Position numbers and translations under genes: made by a program
Origin: Conidiobolus incongruus B7586
Taxonomy: Eukaryota; Entomophthoromycota; Entomophthoromycetes; Entomophthorales; Conidiobolaceae
Direction: 5' to 3'
DNA length: 22,317 bases
NCBI GenBank assembly: GCA_000697335.1
Contig: JNEM01014246.1
Location: 1 to 22,317, forward strand
The notes under the pieces: model-generated
The model's database searches: none
What the model was told of the DNA's origin: nothing
Seen by the model: only the letters and a program-made list of their open reading frames with translations
Shown: piece by piece, positions 10,961 through 21,149 of the stretch
Numbering within the stretch: position 1 is the stretch's first letter
How the letters are laid out: each line of letters opens with the position of its first letter

Positions 10961-12190
10961 ATGAATGAATATCAAATGTTGATATACGACTATCTTCCTT
11001 ATGAAATAGTTCATTAAATATAGTTCAGTATGATATAAATATCATTGATATTATCTGAAAATGAATAAATATTCAGAATAAATCAAATAAAAAATTGGAT
11101 AAATATTGTTTATTACAAAATGAAATTGCAAATAAATTAAATTCAAATTCAAATTAATTTGAGTTATAAAAAATTTTATTAAATAATATATCATTAATAG
11201 TCTTATATTTATTGGATATATCCTTCAATATATATCTAATCCTTATAATTATATTACACTAAATTTTAAAAAGATTCATTTATTTTATTCATCAATTATA
11301 TAACAATCAAGAATTTTAACTGGACAATATGCTATCCAGAAAATGATGGTGTGTTTTTAGTTTGATATACAGTTCCACCCCAAATAAACCGCTTACCCCA
11401 ATTTACAATATTTTTAACTCTGAATCCATAGCTATTATGATGACCAAAGAATAATCGAACCATATTTGAGCTCTCAACTGATTGAGGCATTTTATTATTC
11501 CCACTTCTACAATTGAAGAGTTTAGAATATGACTTATGGTGTTTACTTAACTTAGCAACACCATTGTTTGATGAACCAGTTGAGTTCAATTCTCATAAAT
11601 AAATCATTTGACTAAATTTACTTCCTTTATAATTGACCAATATTCAATGACTTATATTATTCAGTATTGTCCAAATATCTCAGAGATAAACTGAGCTTCA
11701 CTCTTTTGTCTTTCCTTATCAGCTTGAATCAGTTATCCTACCTTATATCCAAAATTTAAAGAAATTAATTTTTAAAGTTTAGTTTAGAGCCTTAAAAAGA
11801 TTATTAATTGATTTGATATTCATTCCATAGTATTATTACTCTCAATCTAAAATGTATTTTGAACCAATCTTTTTTAACTTTTTAAAGCACCTTTTATATC
11901 CTTTTACTATTTCCTCCTATTGATAATATTATCTTTGGACTCTGTAACTATCAATAAGAATATTTTATTTCAAATAACAATATCTTCCATTGGGAAAAAC
12001 TTTTTATCTAAATAAACCAACCCAAAGCATATATAATTGACTTACATATTACCAAGCTTTATATTTATAAATCTTACATATCGATAACAGACTATAATAA
12101 AAAAATAAGTCAAAATTCAATTATAAAGATATTCCAATTTATTTGGGTAATTGGTATAATAATGAAATATTCAAAATTTATAATAAATTA
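10961..12190 (+). pseudogene. Decayed third F-box/LRR paralogue
   Basis: Landmarks of genes A and B appear in order. The ATG at 10961 is followed by Leu12-Pro13-x-Glu15-Ile16, the exact F-box spacing of the intact genes. 'NWTICY' at 11318-11335 matches 'YWSLFY' of B. 'LKSLEYDLW' starts at 11513, with 'LFD.P' 50 bases on. 'YSMTYIIQYCPN' starts at 11641 (B has 'YLMTYIIEHCPN'). 'HWEKLF' at 11988 matches 'TWEELY'. Distances between landmarks in the repeat region agree with B to within 4-10 bases. Between the F-box and the first Trp, however, the relic has about 109 codons where B has 191, so roughly 80 codons are lost. The first in-frame stop follows codon 18. Two net frame changes and many further stops occur later. 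This is the host's own gene family, now dead. The 85-codon open frame on the opposite strand (11332-11589) is its shadow. The right end is approximate. Confidence 0.85.
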
Positions 12191-13264
12191 TATTTTTATT
12201 TAATTTATTTAATAAAATTTGTAATTTAAAATATTCTAGTTAGATGTAAAAAATATTTTATATTAATTTTTAATTTAGTTATTAAAGTTTTTTTGTATTT
12301 TATCCTATATTTAATTTTATAAACCTCAATTATTATTTAAAATTAATTTATTCATATATTCTTATATTCATATATTTCAATTATAGTTAAATATCCACAA
12401 AATATATGAGTTTAATTTAATAAATATAGTTTTATATTGACTATAGAATATAATCATTATATAGATGTGTATAAGAGACAGATATAAGATATAAAAAGTA
12501 TAATATATAATATCAAATTTACAAATGGTTTTTTATATAAAAAATTATAAAAAAAACTATTATATTTAAAATATTTACCAGGTTAGAACCTATATAATAA
12601 TTATTATTTTAGGTAATTAAAATATATTTATTAGAAAATAACTCCTATAAATAAATTAATTTGGTTTATTAAATATTAATTTTCATTCTTTAGAAAAATT
12701 ATTTTTTAAGTATTAAAAGTTTATTAAAAGTATTGCAAAAATTTAATAATAATAAAAAGGTATATTAATATATTTTTCTTTTATTTATTGTTATAAATCA
12801 TATATATATTTAATTTTGATTTTAAATTTTGTTATTATTTAATATTTATATTGATATTTAGAAATTTTATTTTCAAAAATTCAACTAATCTTGAATAATT
12901 TGATTAAATAATAAAATTGGTATTGAATGTTTATATTAATATTTTAAATAATTTTTTAGTTATTCCTAAACAAGACAATTATGAGGTTAGCTATACAAAA
13001 ATATTAATTTGGCTATAGAGTAGAATTAATAATTTGGATAGGTTATTAGAAAATATAAGATAATAAAAGATAAGATTAATAAAAATAAGTGTATATAAAA
13101 GAAAAAAATTAATAGTTTATTAATATTGTTTTGAATTTTGAAGATGGAATAATATTTTTAAATGAAATAAAAATAAAATGATGAATGTAATATGAGAAAT
13201 AAAGTATTTATAGTTCGATACATTTTTTCTATCACTTGATTATACTTATATACTAGTATTTAAT
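12191..13264. other. Very AT-rich spacer before tRNA-Phe
   Basis: No gene is seen. It contains the Tn5 mosaic-end sequence at 12463-12481. The stretch just before the tRNA (about 13222-13252) resembles 6625-6655 next to repeat copy 1 ('TTTTT.TCT...ACTTGATTA.ACTT'), which may be a faint repeat relic or chance. Confidence 0.4.
12463..12481 (+). other. Tn5 mosaic end / tagmentation adapter sequence (likely artefact)
   Basis: The 19 bases AGATGTGTATAAGAGACAG are identical to the hyperactive Tn5 transposase mosaic end used in tagmentation (Nextera-type) libraries. Neither long adapter tail precedes it, and its reverse complement does not adjoin it, so it is not a complete mate-pair junction adapter. 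Chance occurrence of an exact 19-mer is negligible. The usual explanation is an untrimmed adapter or a chimeric read built into the assembly. The join between the DNA left of 12463 and right of 12481 should not be trusted. Confidence 0.93.
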
Positions 13265-13271
13265 GCTGCTT

Positions 13272-13314
<43 letters not shown>

Positions 13315-13337
13315 GTGTTCAATCCACGGTGGTGGCA
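13265..13337 (+). tRNA. tRNA-Phe (GAA)
   Basis: A 73-base intronless cloverleaf. D stem GCTC/GAGC, anticodon stem TCAGA/TCTGA and T stem CCGTG/CACGG are perfect. The anticodon GAA is at 13298-13300. The D loop carries GGG and the T loop is TTCAATC. The internal pol III promoter is intact: A box TAGCTCAGTTGG (13272-13283) and B box GTTCAATCC (13317-13325). The phenylalanine identity residues known from yeast are all present (G20, G34, A35, A36, A73). The acceptor stem is odd: of seven pairs only G1-C72, C2-G71 and C5-G68 are Watson-Crick, positions 3, 4 and 6 are G-U wobbles, and 7-66 is U-U. The gene may work with a weak acceptor stem, or be an early stage of decay. No CCA is encoded, as expected for a nuclear gene. 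Confidence 0.9.
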
Positions 13338-13344
13338 TTTTTTT
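13338..13344 (+). terminator. RNA polymerase III terminator (T7)
   Basis: Seven T residues directly after the discriminator base of tRNA-Phe, a standard pol III stop. Confidence 0.85.
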
Positions 13345-14590
13345 AACTATATTTTCAATATAATATTAATCTAAAATCACATTTTAAACAATTGTTGATG
13401 TATTAAGTTTTCTTTATTTTTATCTGATATCTTAATTCTTTCTATATCCAGTATGCCTTTTGCTAAATTATACTTATCCAAACTCTTTATACTTTGATTT
13501 TTTATTAAAAATTAATAAAATATTTTTCATCAGTAAATTTATTTTAATAATACCAAAACTTTTAATAGTAGTAAAAATATCTCCTTTGTTTTTTATTGCT
13601 TAAATAAATTATCTCTAAATTATACAATATACTAAACATTCATTATTTTCTAATGATATTAGTAAAAATTATCTTACACATATTTGAATAGAAACCTAAT
13701 TAGCTAATTAAATGTTTTATAAATTTTATTTAAATTATAGTTTAAATAAGATTTTTTATAGTATAAATATAAAAACAATTTTATTATAATTTATGATAAA
13801 TAGAAGATTAATCAAAGCGTAATATATTTAACATTGATAAATATGAATTAATCAATATTTTAGATATTTTAATTAAATAAATACCAACTTTACAAAAAGT
13901 TGCCAGTTTATATTTTATATGTAAACATATATATATATATATATATATATATTATTTCGAAGTATAAGATAGAATGTTAGTTTAAAATTTTATAATTATT
14001 TAACTGGATATAAATAAATAAAATTAAAACTACCAAACGATGAAATTTTTATTATATGAGTTATATAATATATTTTATTGTTAAAAAATATATTTATTAA
14101 ATAAAAATATTAAAAAGTATAATATATTGAAATAGAGTAAAATAATTTCAGTTGTTAAAAATTTAAGCTAACAACAAAATGGCGAAATGCAGTCCATTTG
14201 ATTTCTTTAAAGTTGTAAATATACATCTAAATAAAATGTGAAAGTTTAGTGATACAATAAAAACGTTAAAATTTGAAGGCACACTAGTAAAAAGATACTT
14301 TCAACAGCCTCATAAAGAATTAACTTAATAGTAATTTTAAGATTATGACTTGGTTAGATGATTTGGCTAATTGGAGAAATTGAACTGTAAGAATGTATAT
14401 TATATTGGAGAATTTAATAGTAGCTATGATTTGACTTACTTTACAGTTGTAAATAATGTAATATAAAGTATAAACAAGATCACATGAAACAAATCTCAAA
14501 GTAAGAAACTTTAAAGGAAAATAAACGGAAGAAATAGACAATGAACAGTAAGAGAACATATAGTATATACTTTTAATAATCAATATTAAG
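13345..14590. other. AT-rich spacer between tRNA-Phe and the H4 3' side
   Basis: No gene is accepted. The stretch 13560-13660 shows faint similarity to the dispersed repeat ('TTGCTTAAAT.AATTAT...TATACTAAA'), so a badly decayed third copy is possible. An AT microsatellite lies at 13927-13952. From about 14160 the + strand becomes purine-rich and less AT-extreme, consistent with the far 3' flank of the H4 gene on the - strand. An 87-codon ATG frame on the - strand (14320-14583) has no protein-like features and is not called. Confidence 0.45.
13927..13952. repeat. (AT)n microsatellite
   Basis: Thirteen uninterrupted AT units. Confidence 0.9.
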
Positions 14591-14593
14591 CTA

Positions 14594-14599
14594 TTTATT
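14594..14599 (-). terminator. Candidate polyadenylation signal of histone H4 (AATAAA)
   Basis: AATAAA read on the - strand about 100 bases after the H4 stop codon. No animal-type histone 3' stem-loop is seen, in keeping with fungal histone mRNAs, which are polyadenylated. Confidence 0.4.
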
Positions 14600-14697
14600 G
14601 TACAGCAAGATAAAAATCAGGATTGTAAGAGTAATATATAACGGAAATTAAACCAAGTTCGGAAAAAGGACAATAGAAGAAATACAAGTAAAGGCGT

Positions 14698-15024
<327 letters not shown>

Positions 15025-15063
15025 TTATGTAAAGATACCTGAGAGATTTGGGGAGAGATTGGG

Positions 15064-15071
15064 TTTAAATA
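15064..15071 (-). promoter_or_regulatory. TATA-like box of histone H4
   Basis: TATTTAAA read on the - strand, 55 bp before the H4 ATG. It is followed by a CT-rich tract (AATCTCTCCCC, then AAATCTCTC) typical of a fungal start region and leader. Confidence 0.5.
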
Positions 15072-15254
15072 ATTGAAATTGAAGTTATATTAAAAGTGTT
15101 TGAATTTTGAATTTAATTCAATTCTAGTTTTAATTTTAAAAAAATTTAAAAACAATTCATTAATTTCATAATGTGGACTTTCCAAATTTAGAAACTTAGT
15201 CATTAAAATGATTTAATAAAAATTGATTTTCAATTTTTCTAAAATGGCAATGAT

Positions 15255-15299
15255 TTCATCCAATCATTTCGCGTTTTGATATTTCTCAATTCATCCAAT
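15255..15299 (-). promoter_or_regulatory. Candidate H4 upstream control region: repeated CCAAT and SBF/E2F-like site
   Basis: The 10-mer TTCATCCAAT occurs at 15255-15264 and again at 15290-15299, 35 bp apart. Between them is TTTCGCG (15267-15273), which reads CGCGAAA on the H4 strand and fits the yeast SBF site CRCGAAA and the E2F-type core. A CCAAT on the H4 strand lies nearby (15344-15348). S-phase control of histone genes through such sites is known in yeasts; its use here is inference. Confidence 0.4.
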
Positions 15300-16974
15300 T
15301 GATTAGGAATTTGAATCTTTTTCGATATGAATTACTTTTAGTGATTGGTGCATCTAAGAGTTTTGGCGTATTTTTATTGAAATTAGATTAGGGAAGATTT
15401 TTCATTCATGATTTTAACTCACTGAGTTTCCATATATAGCAACTTTTTTTGACTAAAGGTTCTCAAATTTCAAACAGCTTTATTGCATTAGAACATTATT
15501 ATAATTCAACATGAATTATTTCAGCATTCCCTAGATAAGAGAGCATGGATACGACCAAATATATAACTGCTTATTTTAAATAACGTTAAAAGTTTGAAGT
15601 GAAAAATTAACTGATAAATTCATATTTCATATTGAACAACATTATATTGAAGAACATAATTTTGTGAATGAAACATGGTTTATTATTCAGAAATCTTTAA
15701 TTAATCAAAGTAGGATGAAAATAGAATTGAATTAAATTTATAACATTAATCAGTATTGAATTAAATTAGTTTTATTAATATTAGGTACTTAAATTCCAAT
15801 TACTGATTATATATTTGGAGGTTTAACTATGTAATCATTTAGTATGAACAATTTTATTATATTAAAACTTTAAAATATTATCAATTAATAAAGAGTCTGT
15901 ACAATATAATTCGAGTATCAATATTAGATATTTGAATATAAAAATATTTAATAATTTGAAAATGTCAATTTACTATGAAGTATCGTAAATGATTTTGAAT
16001 AACTTTGTGTTTACATTATATTTTGAGCACACAATAGTAATAATACTTCCCAAAAATATTTAAAGGATATGTGTTTGATACATCATTCAATAGAAAGAAC
16101 ATAATATGAACATCATGTCTTGAGCTATAATAACCTTTTATTCTTCAATAATACTATTAAAAAAGCTTATAATGTTAGCATTATATAGTCTTGCAAATAA
16201 TATAAATATATATTGCTGATTGATTTGAACAAAATTAATATTAGTTAAAATATATGAGTGATTGTTTTTAAGTAATTAAAATTTTTTAATATAAATAAAT
16301 TAGAATGATTTAATTATTTTACAATTATTTGTTGATTAATACATGGGAATTCATTATTTAAATATCTAGTATATTAGCTATTTTATGCGCAATTAACAAA
16401 CATTGAAGATTTATTATGGTTATAACCACTAATAAAGGTAATTATTATGAATCAATAATACTTATATTATACTGAAAGTTTATTTGACTTGTAAATTATT
16501 TGAAATTACCTAATTAGTTATAAAAGACGCTATATTATATATTATATTATTTTTAATTATATTTAAATTATTAGTTAATATAAAAACAAATTTATGAAAA
16601 TTATATACACTACATAAATATTTTCTCAATTATTTTGAATTTCATATAAGTAATAGTTGTTATTTAATTATTTTATATATTGATTTTTTCAATTATCAAT
16701 TTAATCTCAAATATATAATGACTTCAAAAAACTATAAATTTATTTAATAATTGATAATATTATTGATACATACTAAAACCTGAATATTAATATTTTAAAA
16801 ATATAATTTAATTTGAATAATGTATAAGATCCTATTATACATTAATAATATCATTATCATTATTTAAATAGAATATTAATATTATTAGTTTTTTAATAGG
16901 AAAACTTTCCTATTACTTTTTTTTATTTCATCAAACTATAACTTGTAGTTTAAATAGTAGATTAAGTTTTTAAT

Positions 16975-16998
16975 ATATCAAAATAATTATTTTGATAT
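16975..16998. repeat. Perfect 24-bp palindrome
   Basis: ATATCAAAATAA followed directly by its exact reverse complement, with no spacer. It could extrude as a cruciform or be a dyad protein site. AT-rich composition raises the chance level, so no function is claimed. Confidence 0.55.
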
Positions 16999-18404
16999 TA
17001 TTATTCAAATTAAACCATTGAATATTTTAAATTGGTGTATAGTTTTAAATATCAATAATTTTAATACTTACTTAAACAATACTTATATCAAAGTTTTGTC
17101 AAATATTTTATCTTAGTATTATATCAACAAGCCTAATAAATCTTTATAGTGAATACGAATGTTTTATTTTAATTATATTTACAGTTTATATTATAAGAGA
17201 TCATTAAATTGAATCTCAAATTGATAATTAAAGCAAAAAACACTATAAATTTTTTATATTTCGAATAAATAATTGAGTATTTTTAATAATTAAAAATTTC
17301 TTGGTTTTCAAAAAGTTGGAAAAGATAATTATTATGATTATATAGATTTATATTTAAATTTTTGATATAATTATATTGATTTTTTAAAATATTACCTATT
17401 AATATTAATATCAAATTTATTTGAAATTATAAATGATTAAATAAAACAATTAATTTTAAATTAATAAATTAAATAGACTCTATTATATTCATAATATATT
17501 TTAAAAAATAAGTTACAAATGGGTTAGCCTTTAGAAATAATTTGGTAAATTAGATCATATATTTAGGAAATATTAATTGGATTAAATTAAATTCAAAAAT
17601 TATTTAAAATGAATTGAAAAATATATTATATTATAATATATTCATTAAATTAAATTAATCAAAATTATAATTATAATATATAACCAAAATATATGAATAT
17701 CAAACTATAACACTATTTAAAATATTTTTTGAAATATTTATAATATATATCAACTATTAAATTGAGTTATAATTAAATTTTTGGTTCAAAACTGTATTCA
17801 ATTTAATCCAATCAAATTGACCCATTTATAATTAAACAGGTAACCAATAAACAAATGACATATATACTTTTTAATTCAATATTTAATTGAGGGTAATTTA
17901 TTTGAGAGAATTGTTTGTGTACTAAAAAAGAACTAGTTTTTTACTGAAATAGTTGTAAATTACAGGTATAAGGGAACTATTTACATTCTTTAAACAAAAA
18001 TTTATAGTAGAACATTGTTGAAATTATGGATCTATACATTTGAATAAGTATATTTAATTCATAATAGCTATGTCAATTTTTATAATATAATTATATGAAT
18101 TTTTTATCCACAAAATTTCTCAATTGAATTGTTCAACCTTGCTGATCGAAAGGTAGTTTTATTTTTATAATTTTATAATTATATAATAAAAATTTAATGC
18201 TAAGGTATAGGCTACGGTTAGTTCAATACAAAAAATTTATTGCTGGTATTATATTAAAAATACTATTTAATTCACAGTACAAATGTTTGTATATTTATGT
18301 AATTTGAAATACTATAATAATATATAATGTTGAATTTTTGTAAATTTTGTTTCGCAAAAGTTATTTGTTCTTTTGGATAAAGTAATATAATTAGTATCAA
18401 AATG

Positions 18405-18445
18405 ACAAAAACCACGTGTTTTGGGTTGGGAGTAGAGACCCCTTT
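18405..18445. other. Isolated GC-richer knot with E-box
   Basis: CACGTG (18413-18418) sits in a near-palindromic context (AAAAC on the left, TTTTG on the right). It is followed by GGGTTGGGAGTAGAGACCCC, which can pair GGGT with ACCC. It is a candidate bHLH (Cbf1/Pho4-type) site but has no neighbouring gene to control. Confidence 0.3.
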
Positions 18446-18816
18446 AAATTTTATATTTAATTTATATTTTTTGAACTATGTAATTGTATTTCTGTTTGAT
18501 GTCAAAATTTTAAATTTTAAATTTCAAATTTTATATATTATAATAAATATTGTTCAAATTTGTTATTAAACGTTGTTTTGAAAAAATTATTCAAAAATAT
18601 ACTTAAAAATTTTAATTAATTTTATTTATTAATTACATATCAATTTCGATCAAAATACGTTGTATTTGCTAAAATTGCAATTAAATAAAAAAATATTACC
18701 AATAATTTATTAATCAATATAACTTTAAATTGAAATTTCATTTTTCTGGTTTCATTTATCAGAATAATATAAAAAATTAATTTTACCTATATTATAAAAT
18801 TATATTTGTATTAATT

Positions 18817-18818
<2 letters not shown>

Positions 18819-18867
<49 letters not shown>
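18819..18867. repeat. (AT)n microsatellite, 49 bp
   Basis: Uninterrupted AT dinucleotides, the longest simple repeat in the window and likely to vary in length. Confidence 0.95.
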
Positions 18868-18872
<5 letters not shown>

Positions 18873-19620
18873 GTTTCCATATATTATATATTATAAAACT
18901 TGAATATGAATATCAATTTTTAATATTTGAATACATTTTGACTATGTGTCAATAAATATTATATAATAAATTTAATATTTATAAAATCAATATTTATTTA
19001 AGTTTTTTGATCAATATTCTTTAAAATCAAGTATCAAATCAAATATATTTCTAAATATATTAATTAAAGGAAATCTAATAATATATATAAGCCAAACTTA
19101 ATATATATTTTTAAACAATAATTTTAAGCGAAAGCACGGAACAACTTATTTTTATAATAAAAATTTTATTAAATACCTAATTTGATATATCATTATTTAA
19201 TTGGTATTACAAACAAAGTTAAATAAAGTCAAAACCATACCAATATATTTGTTCAAAGACAAGGCGTTAATAACCTTATTATATTTTATATATTTAGATT
19301 TAATGATTTATAAATTTTTACTTTTATTCAAGTCTTGAATTTTATATCTATATAAATTCATTTGTATAAATTATCTAAATAAACTTGATCCCAAATTTTG
19401 ACATTTATACCTATTACTTTGATTAAACAATTATCATTTTATCCATCAATTATATAGTTATTCATATATTTATATTATTTGTATTTAATAATAGTCTCTT
19501 TTCTAAACTAATAATATTTATTCAATAGATTTATTTACACCTAATCAAAGTTTAGCCTATTTTTTATTTTCAAGTTTTCTATTGAGCTATAATTTTTATT
19601 ATGCTTTAAATAATATTTGG

Positions 19621-19915
19621 CTTTACCGAATTCTAGTCAAATGTTGATAATAGGGAAGGGAGAGGCATGCTCGTGATTAATTTGGTAGTTTGGGCAAAGT
19701 CGTTTTATTAGGGTGTGGTAAGGGTTCAATGGGCTACACAAAATGTCGGAGGTGATGATTTCATATATCATTCGTCGGCAGTATATAGTGCAAAAAAGTA
19801 TTGAATTTTCAGAAAAATGAGACCTTAAAATAGTATGACTGATATTCTGGGGTTATCTGTCCATAAAGTAATACGCTGCGAGATGAAGTTGGTCCGGCGG
19901 GTTGCTACAATAGTA
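19621..19915. other. GC-rich island of unknown nature
   Basis: By count 19621-19920 holds 114 G/C of 300 (38%), while the adjoining 60-base blocks hold 10 and 5 (17% and 8%). The edges are sharp. I do not recognise U1-U6, U3, SRP, RNase P, RNase MRP or 5S RNA in it. One + strand frame is unusually open, with only about three stops across the island, and reads protein-like in places ('ATQNVGGDDFIYHSSAVY'), but no family is recognised and no start is clear. A small stem, GTGTGG with CTACAC around 19713-19739, and a C-box-like GTGATGA (19752-19758) are present. It may be a structured noncoding RNA or an old coding fragment. Confidence 0.5.
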
Positions 19916-20930
19916 ATTATAACTATCACTATTATTTATTAAAAAATTTAATTTAATTAATTATAACTTTAATATTTTGTCACTCATTGAAATCATTTTA
20001 ATACAAAATATGTGATAAAAAATTTCAAATTTATTAAAAATTTTTTTTAATATTGAGTTTATACTGGGTTTAAAAATATATGTATCAAGTGAAAATATGT
20101 TAAATGTTATTTTATAAATATAAAATTGTGTTTGATTTTATAGAGTGATTTTTTCAAAATATATATTATTGCTGAATAAAAAATAATTAATTTCATATAA
20201 TATATATATTAAATATATTAATTAATAGTTATTTTTCTTGAAAAAAATTTCTCTATATTATTAATTATTAATTCAGTTTATGAAGTATATAAAAATAATT
20301 TATTATGCTAATTAATGTATTTAGTATAAACTCTATAACCAATAAAATATAATTGTGAAATTCTTTTATAATATTTTATCTAGGTTGAAAAATAATATAT
20401 ATGCCAAAATAATTAAATTAATTATGGTTGATGTCAATTCCATTAATTCGTTATAATTATATTTCAAGTTATTATTTTTGATTTTTAAATTTTTTTTGAA
20501 CAGCCATATTGTTTTTATTTTATAATTGAATATGGTATTTAAATTTCTTTGAACTAGTAAACTTTCTGTTTGGATATTAAAATAAAATATAGTATATTTT
20601 TCGATCCAAAACAATAAGAAATTATATGTTATAATTGGCATATATTTAATTGCAATGTATTGACTAAGCTTTTATAAACCCGAATATTTTTGATATTGAT
20701 ATGATACTTATAATATGAATTTGATTAATATACTCATATATACTTAAATAATATTAATAATATTTTGGATTATATTAAAGGTTAAGTGAAATGATTTAAA
20801 ATGTGAAAGGGATTGTGTATAATATATTTAGAATATAAATGTATAATTGAAAAACAAATCTTCCAATCATTATATAATAAAAATTTCTTTTAATAGAAAA
20901 TCTATATTATATACAATTGATAACCATAAT
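19916..20930. other. AT-rich spacer, nothing recognised
   Basis: A 91-codon - strand frame (20366-20641) is almost entirely Asn, Ile, Leu, Lys, Phe and Tyr, as AT-rich noise produces, and is not called. Confidence 0.5.
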
Positions 20931-21055
20931 TGTAGGAGGAAATAGACTTTTAAAGCTTAAGGGGGAATCACCAGTGATAAACCACAGGTTACCACAGAGC
21001 TACAGGAAATTGATGGGGTTCACCAAATCAGGTGCAAATAGCTTACTATAAATTG
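20931..21055 (+). other. Second GC-richer patch with an open frame fragment
   Basis: About 40% GC (48 of 120 bases at 20941-21060) directly left of repeat copy 2. The + strand is open for about 57 codons up to a TAA near 21050 and includes a plausible stretch ('GGNRLLKLKGESPV', then 'NHRLPQSYRKLMGF'). There is no upstream ATG in frame and no recognised family. It could be an exon relic or part of the neighbouring repeat, although copy 1 lacks it. Confidence 0.35.
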
Positions 21056-21149
21056 GGTTCTTTGTGTAAAGTAATTATTATTTTATAATTTAAATAATGG
21101 GAATTTTTGTGATTGAAAAAAATATACATTTTAATATATAAAAAGTAAA

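Larger units (their letters stand above)
15350..19620. other. 4.3 kb AT-rich gene desert
   Basis: No open frame of useful length and no RNA gene recognised. It holds a perfect 24-bp palindrome (16975-16998), a small GC-richer knot with an E-box (18405-18445) and a long AT microsatellite (18819-18867). Confidence 0.55.

Noticed and set aside
11332-11589. 85-codon - strand open frame
   Set aside because: It starts at TTG with a stop two codons upstream, and the + strand of the same DNA aligns with the F-box/LRR paralogues. It is the shadow of the pseudogene.
14320-14583. 87-codon - strand ATG frame downstream of H4
   Set aside because: Rich in Ile, Tyr, Ser and Leu from a pyrimidine-rich strand, with no conserved features. 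More likely the 3' flank of H4.
15350-15600. Divergent histone H3 gene next to H4
   Set aside because: No H3 coding sequence or any conserved frame is present to the right of H4.
19700-19745. Ribosomal RNA fragment suggested by GGGCTACACA
   Set aside because: Only this short string resembles small-subunit rRNA; the surrounding bases do not.
19772-19781. TCGTCGGCAG, the first ten bases of a tagmentation read-1 adapter
   Set aside because: The match stops after ten bases and no mosaic end follows. The sequence runs on inside the GC island, so it is best taken as coincidence.
19741-19860. C/D-box snoRNA (GTGATGA ... CTGA)
   Set aside because: Box-like strings are present, but no terminal stem brings them together and no guide region can be argued.
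20366-20641. 91-codon - strand frame
   Set aside because: Made almost wholly of residues with AT-rich codons, as expected from chance open reading in this DNA.
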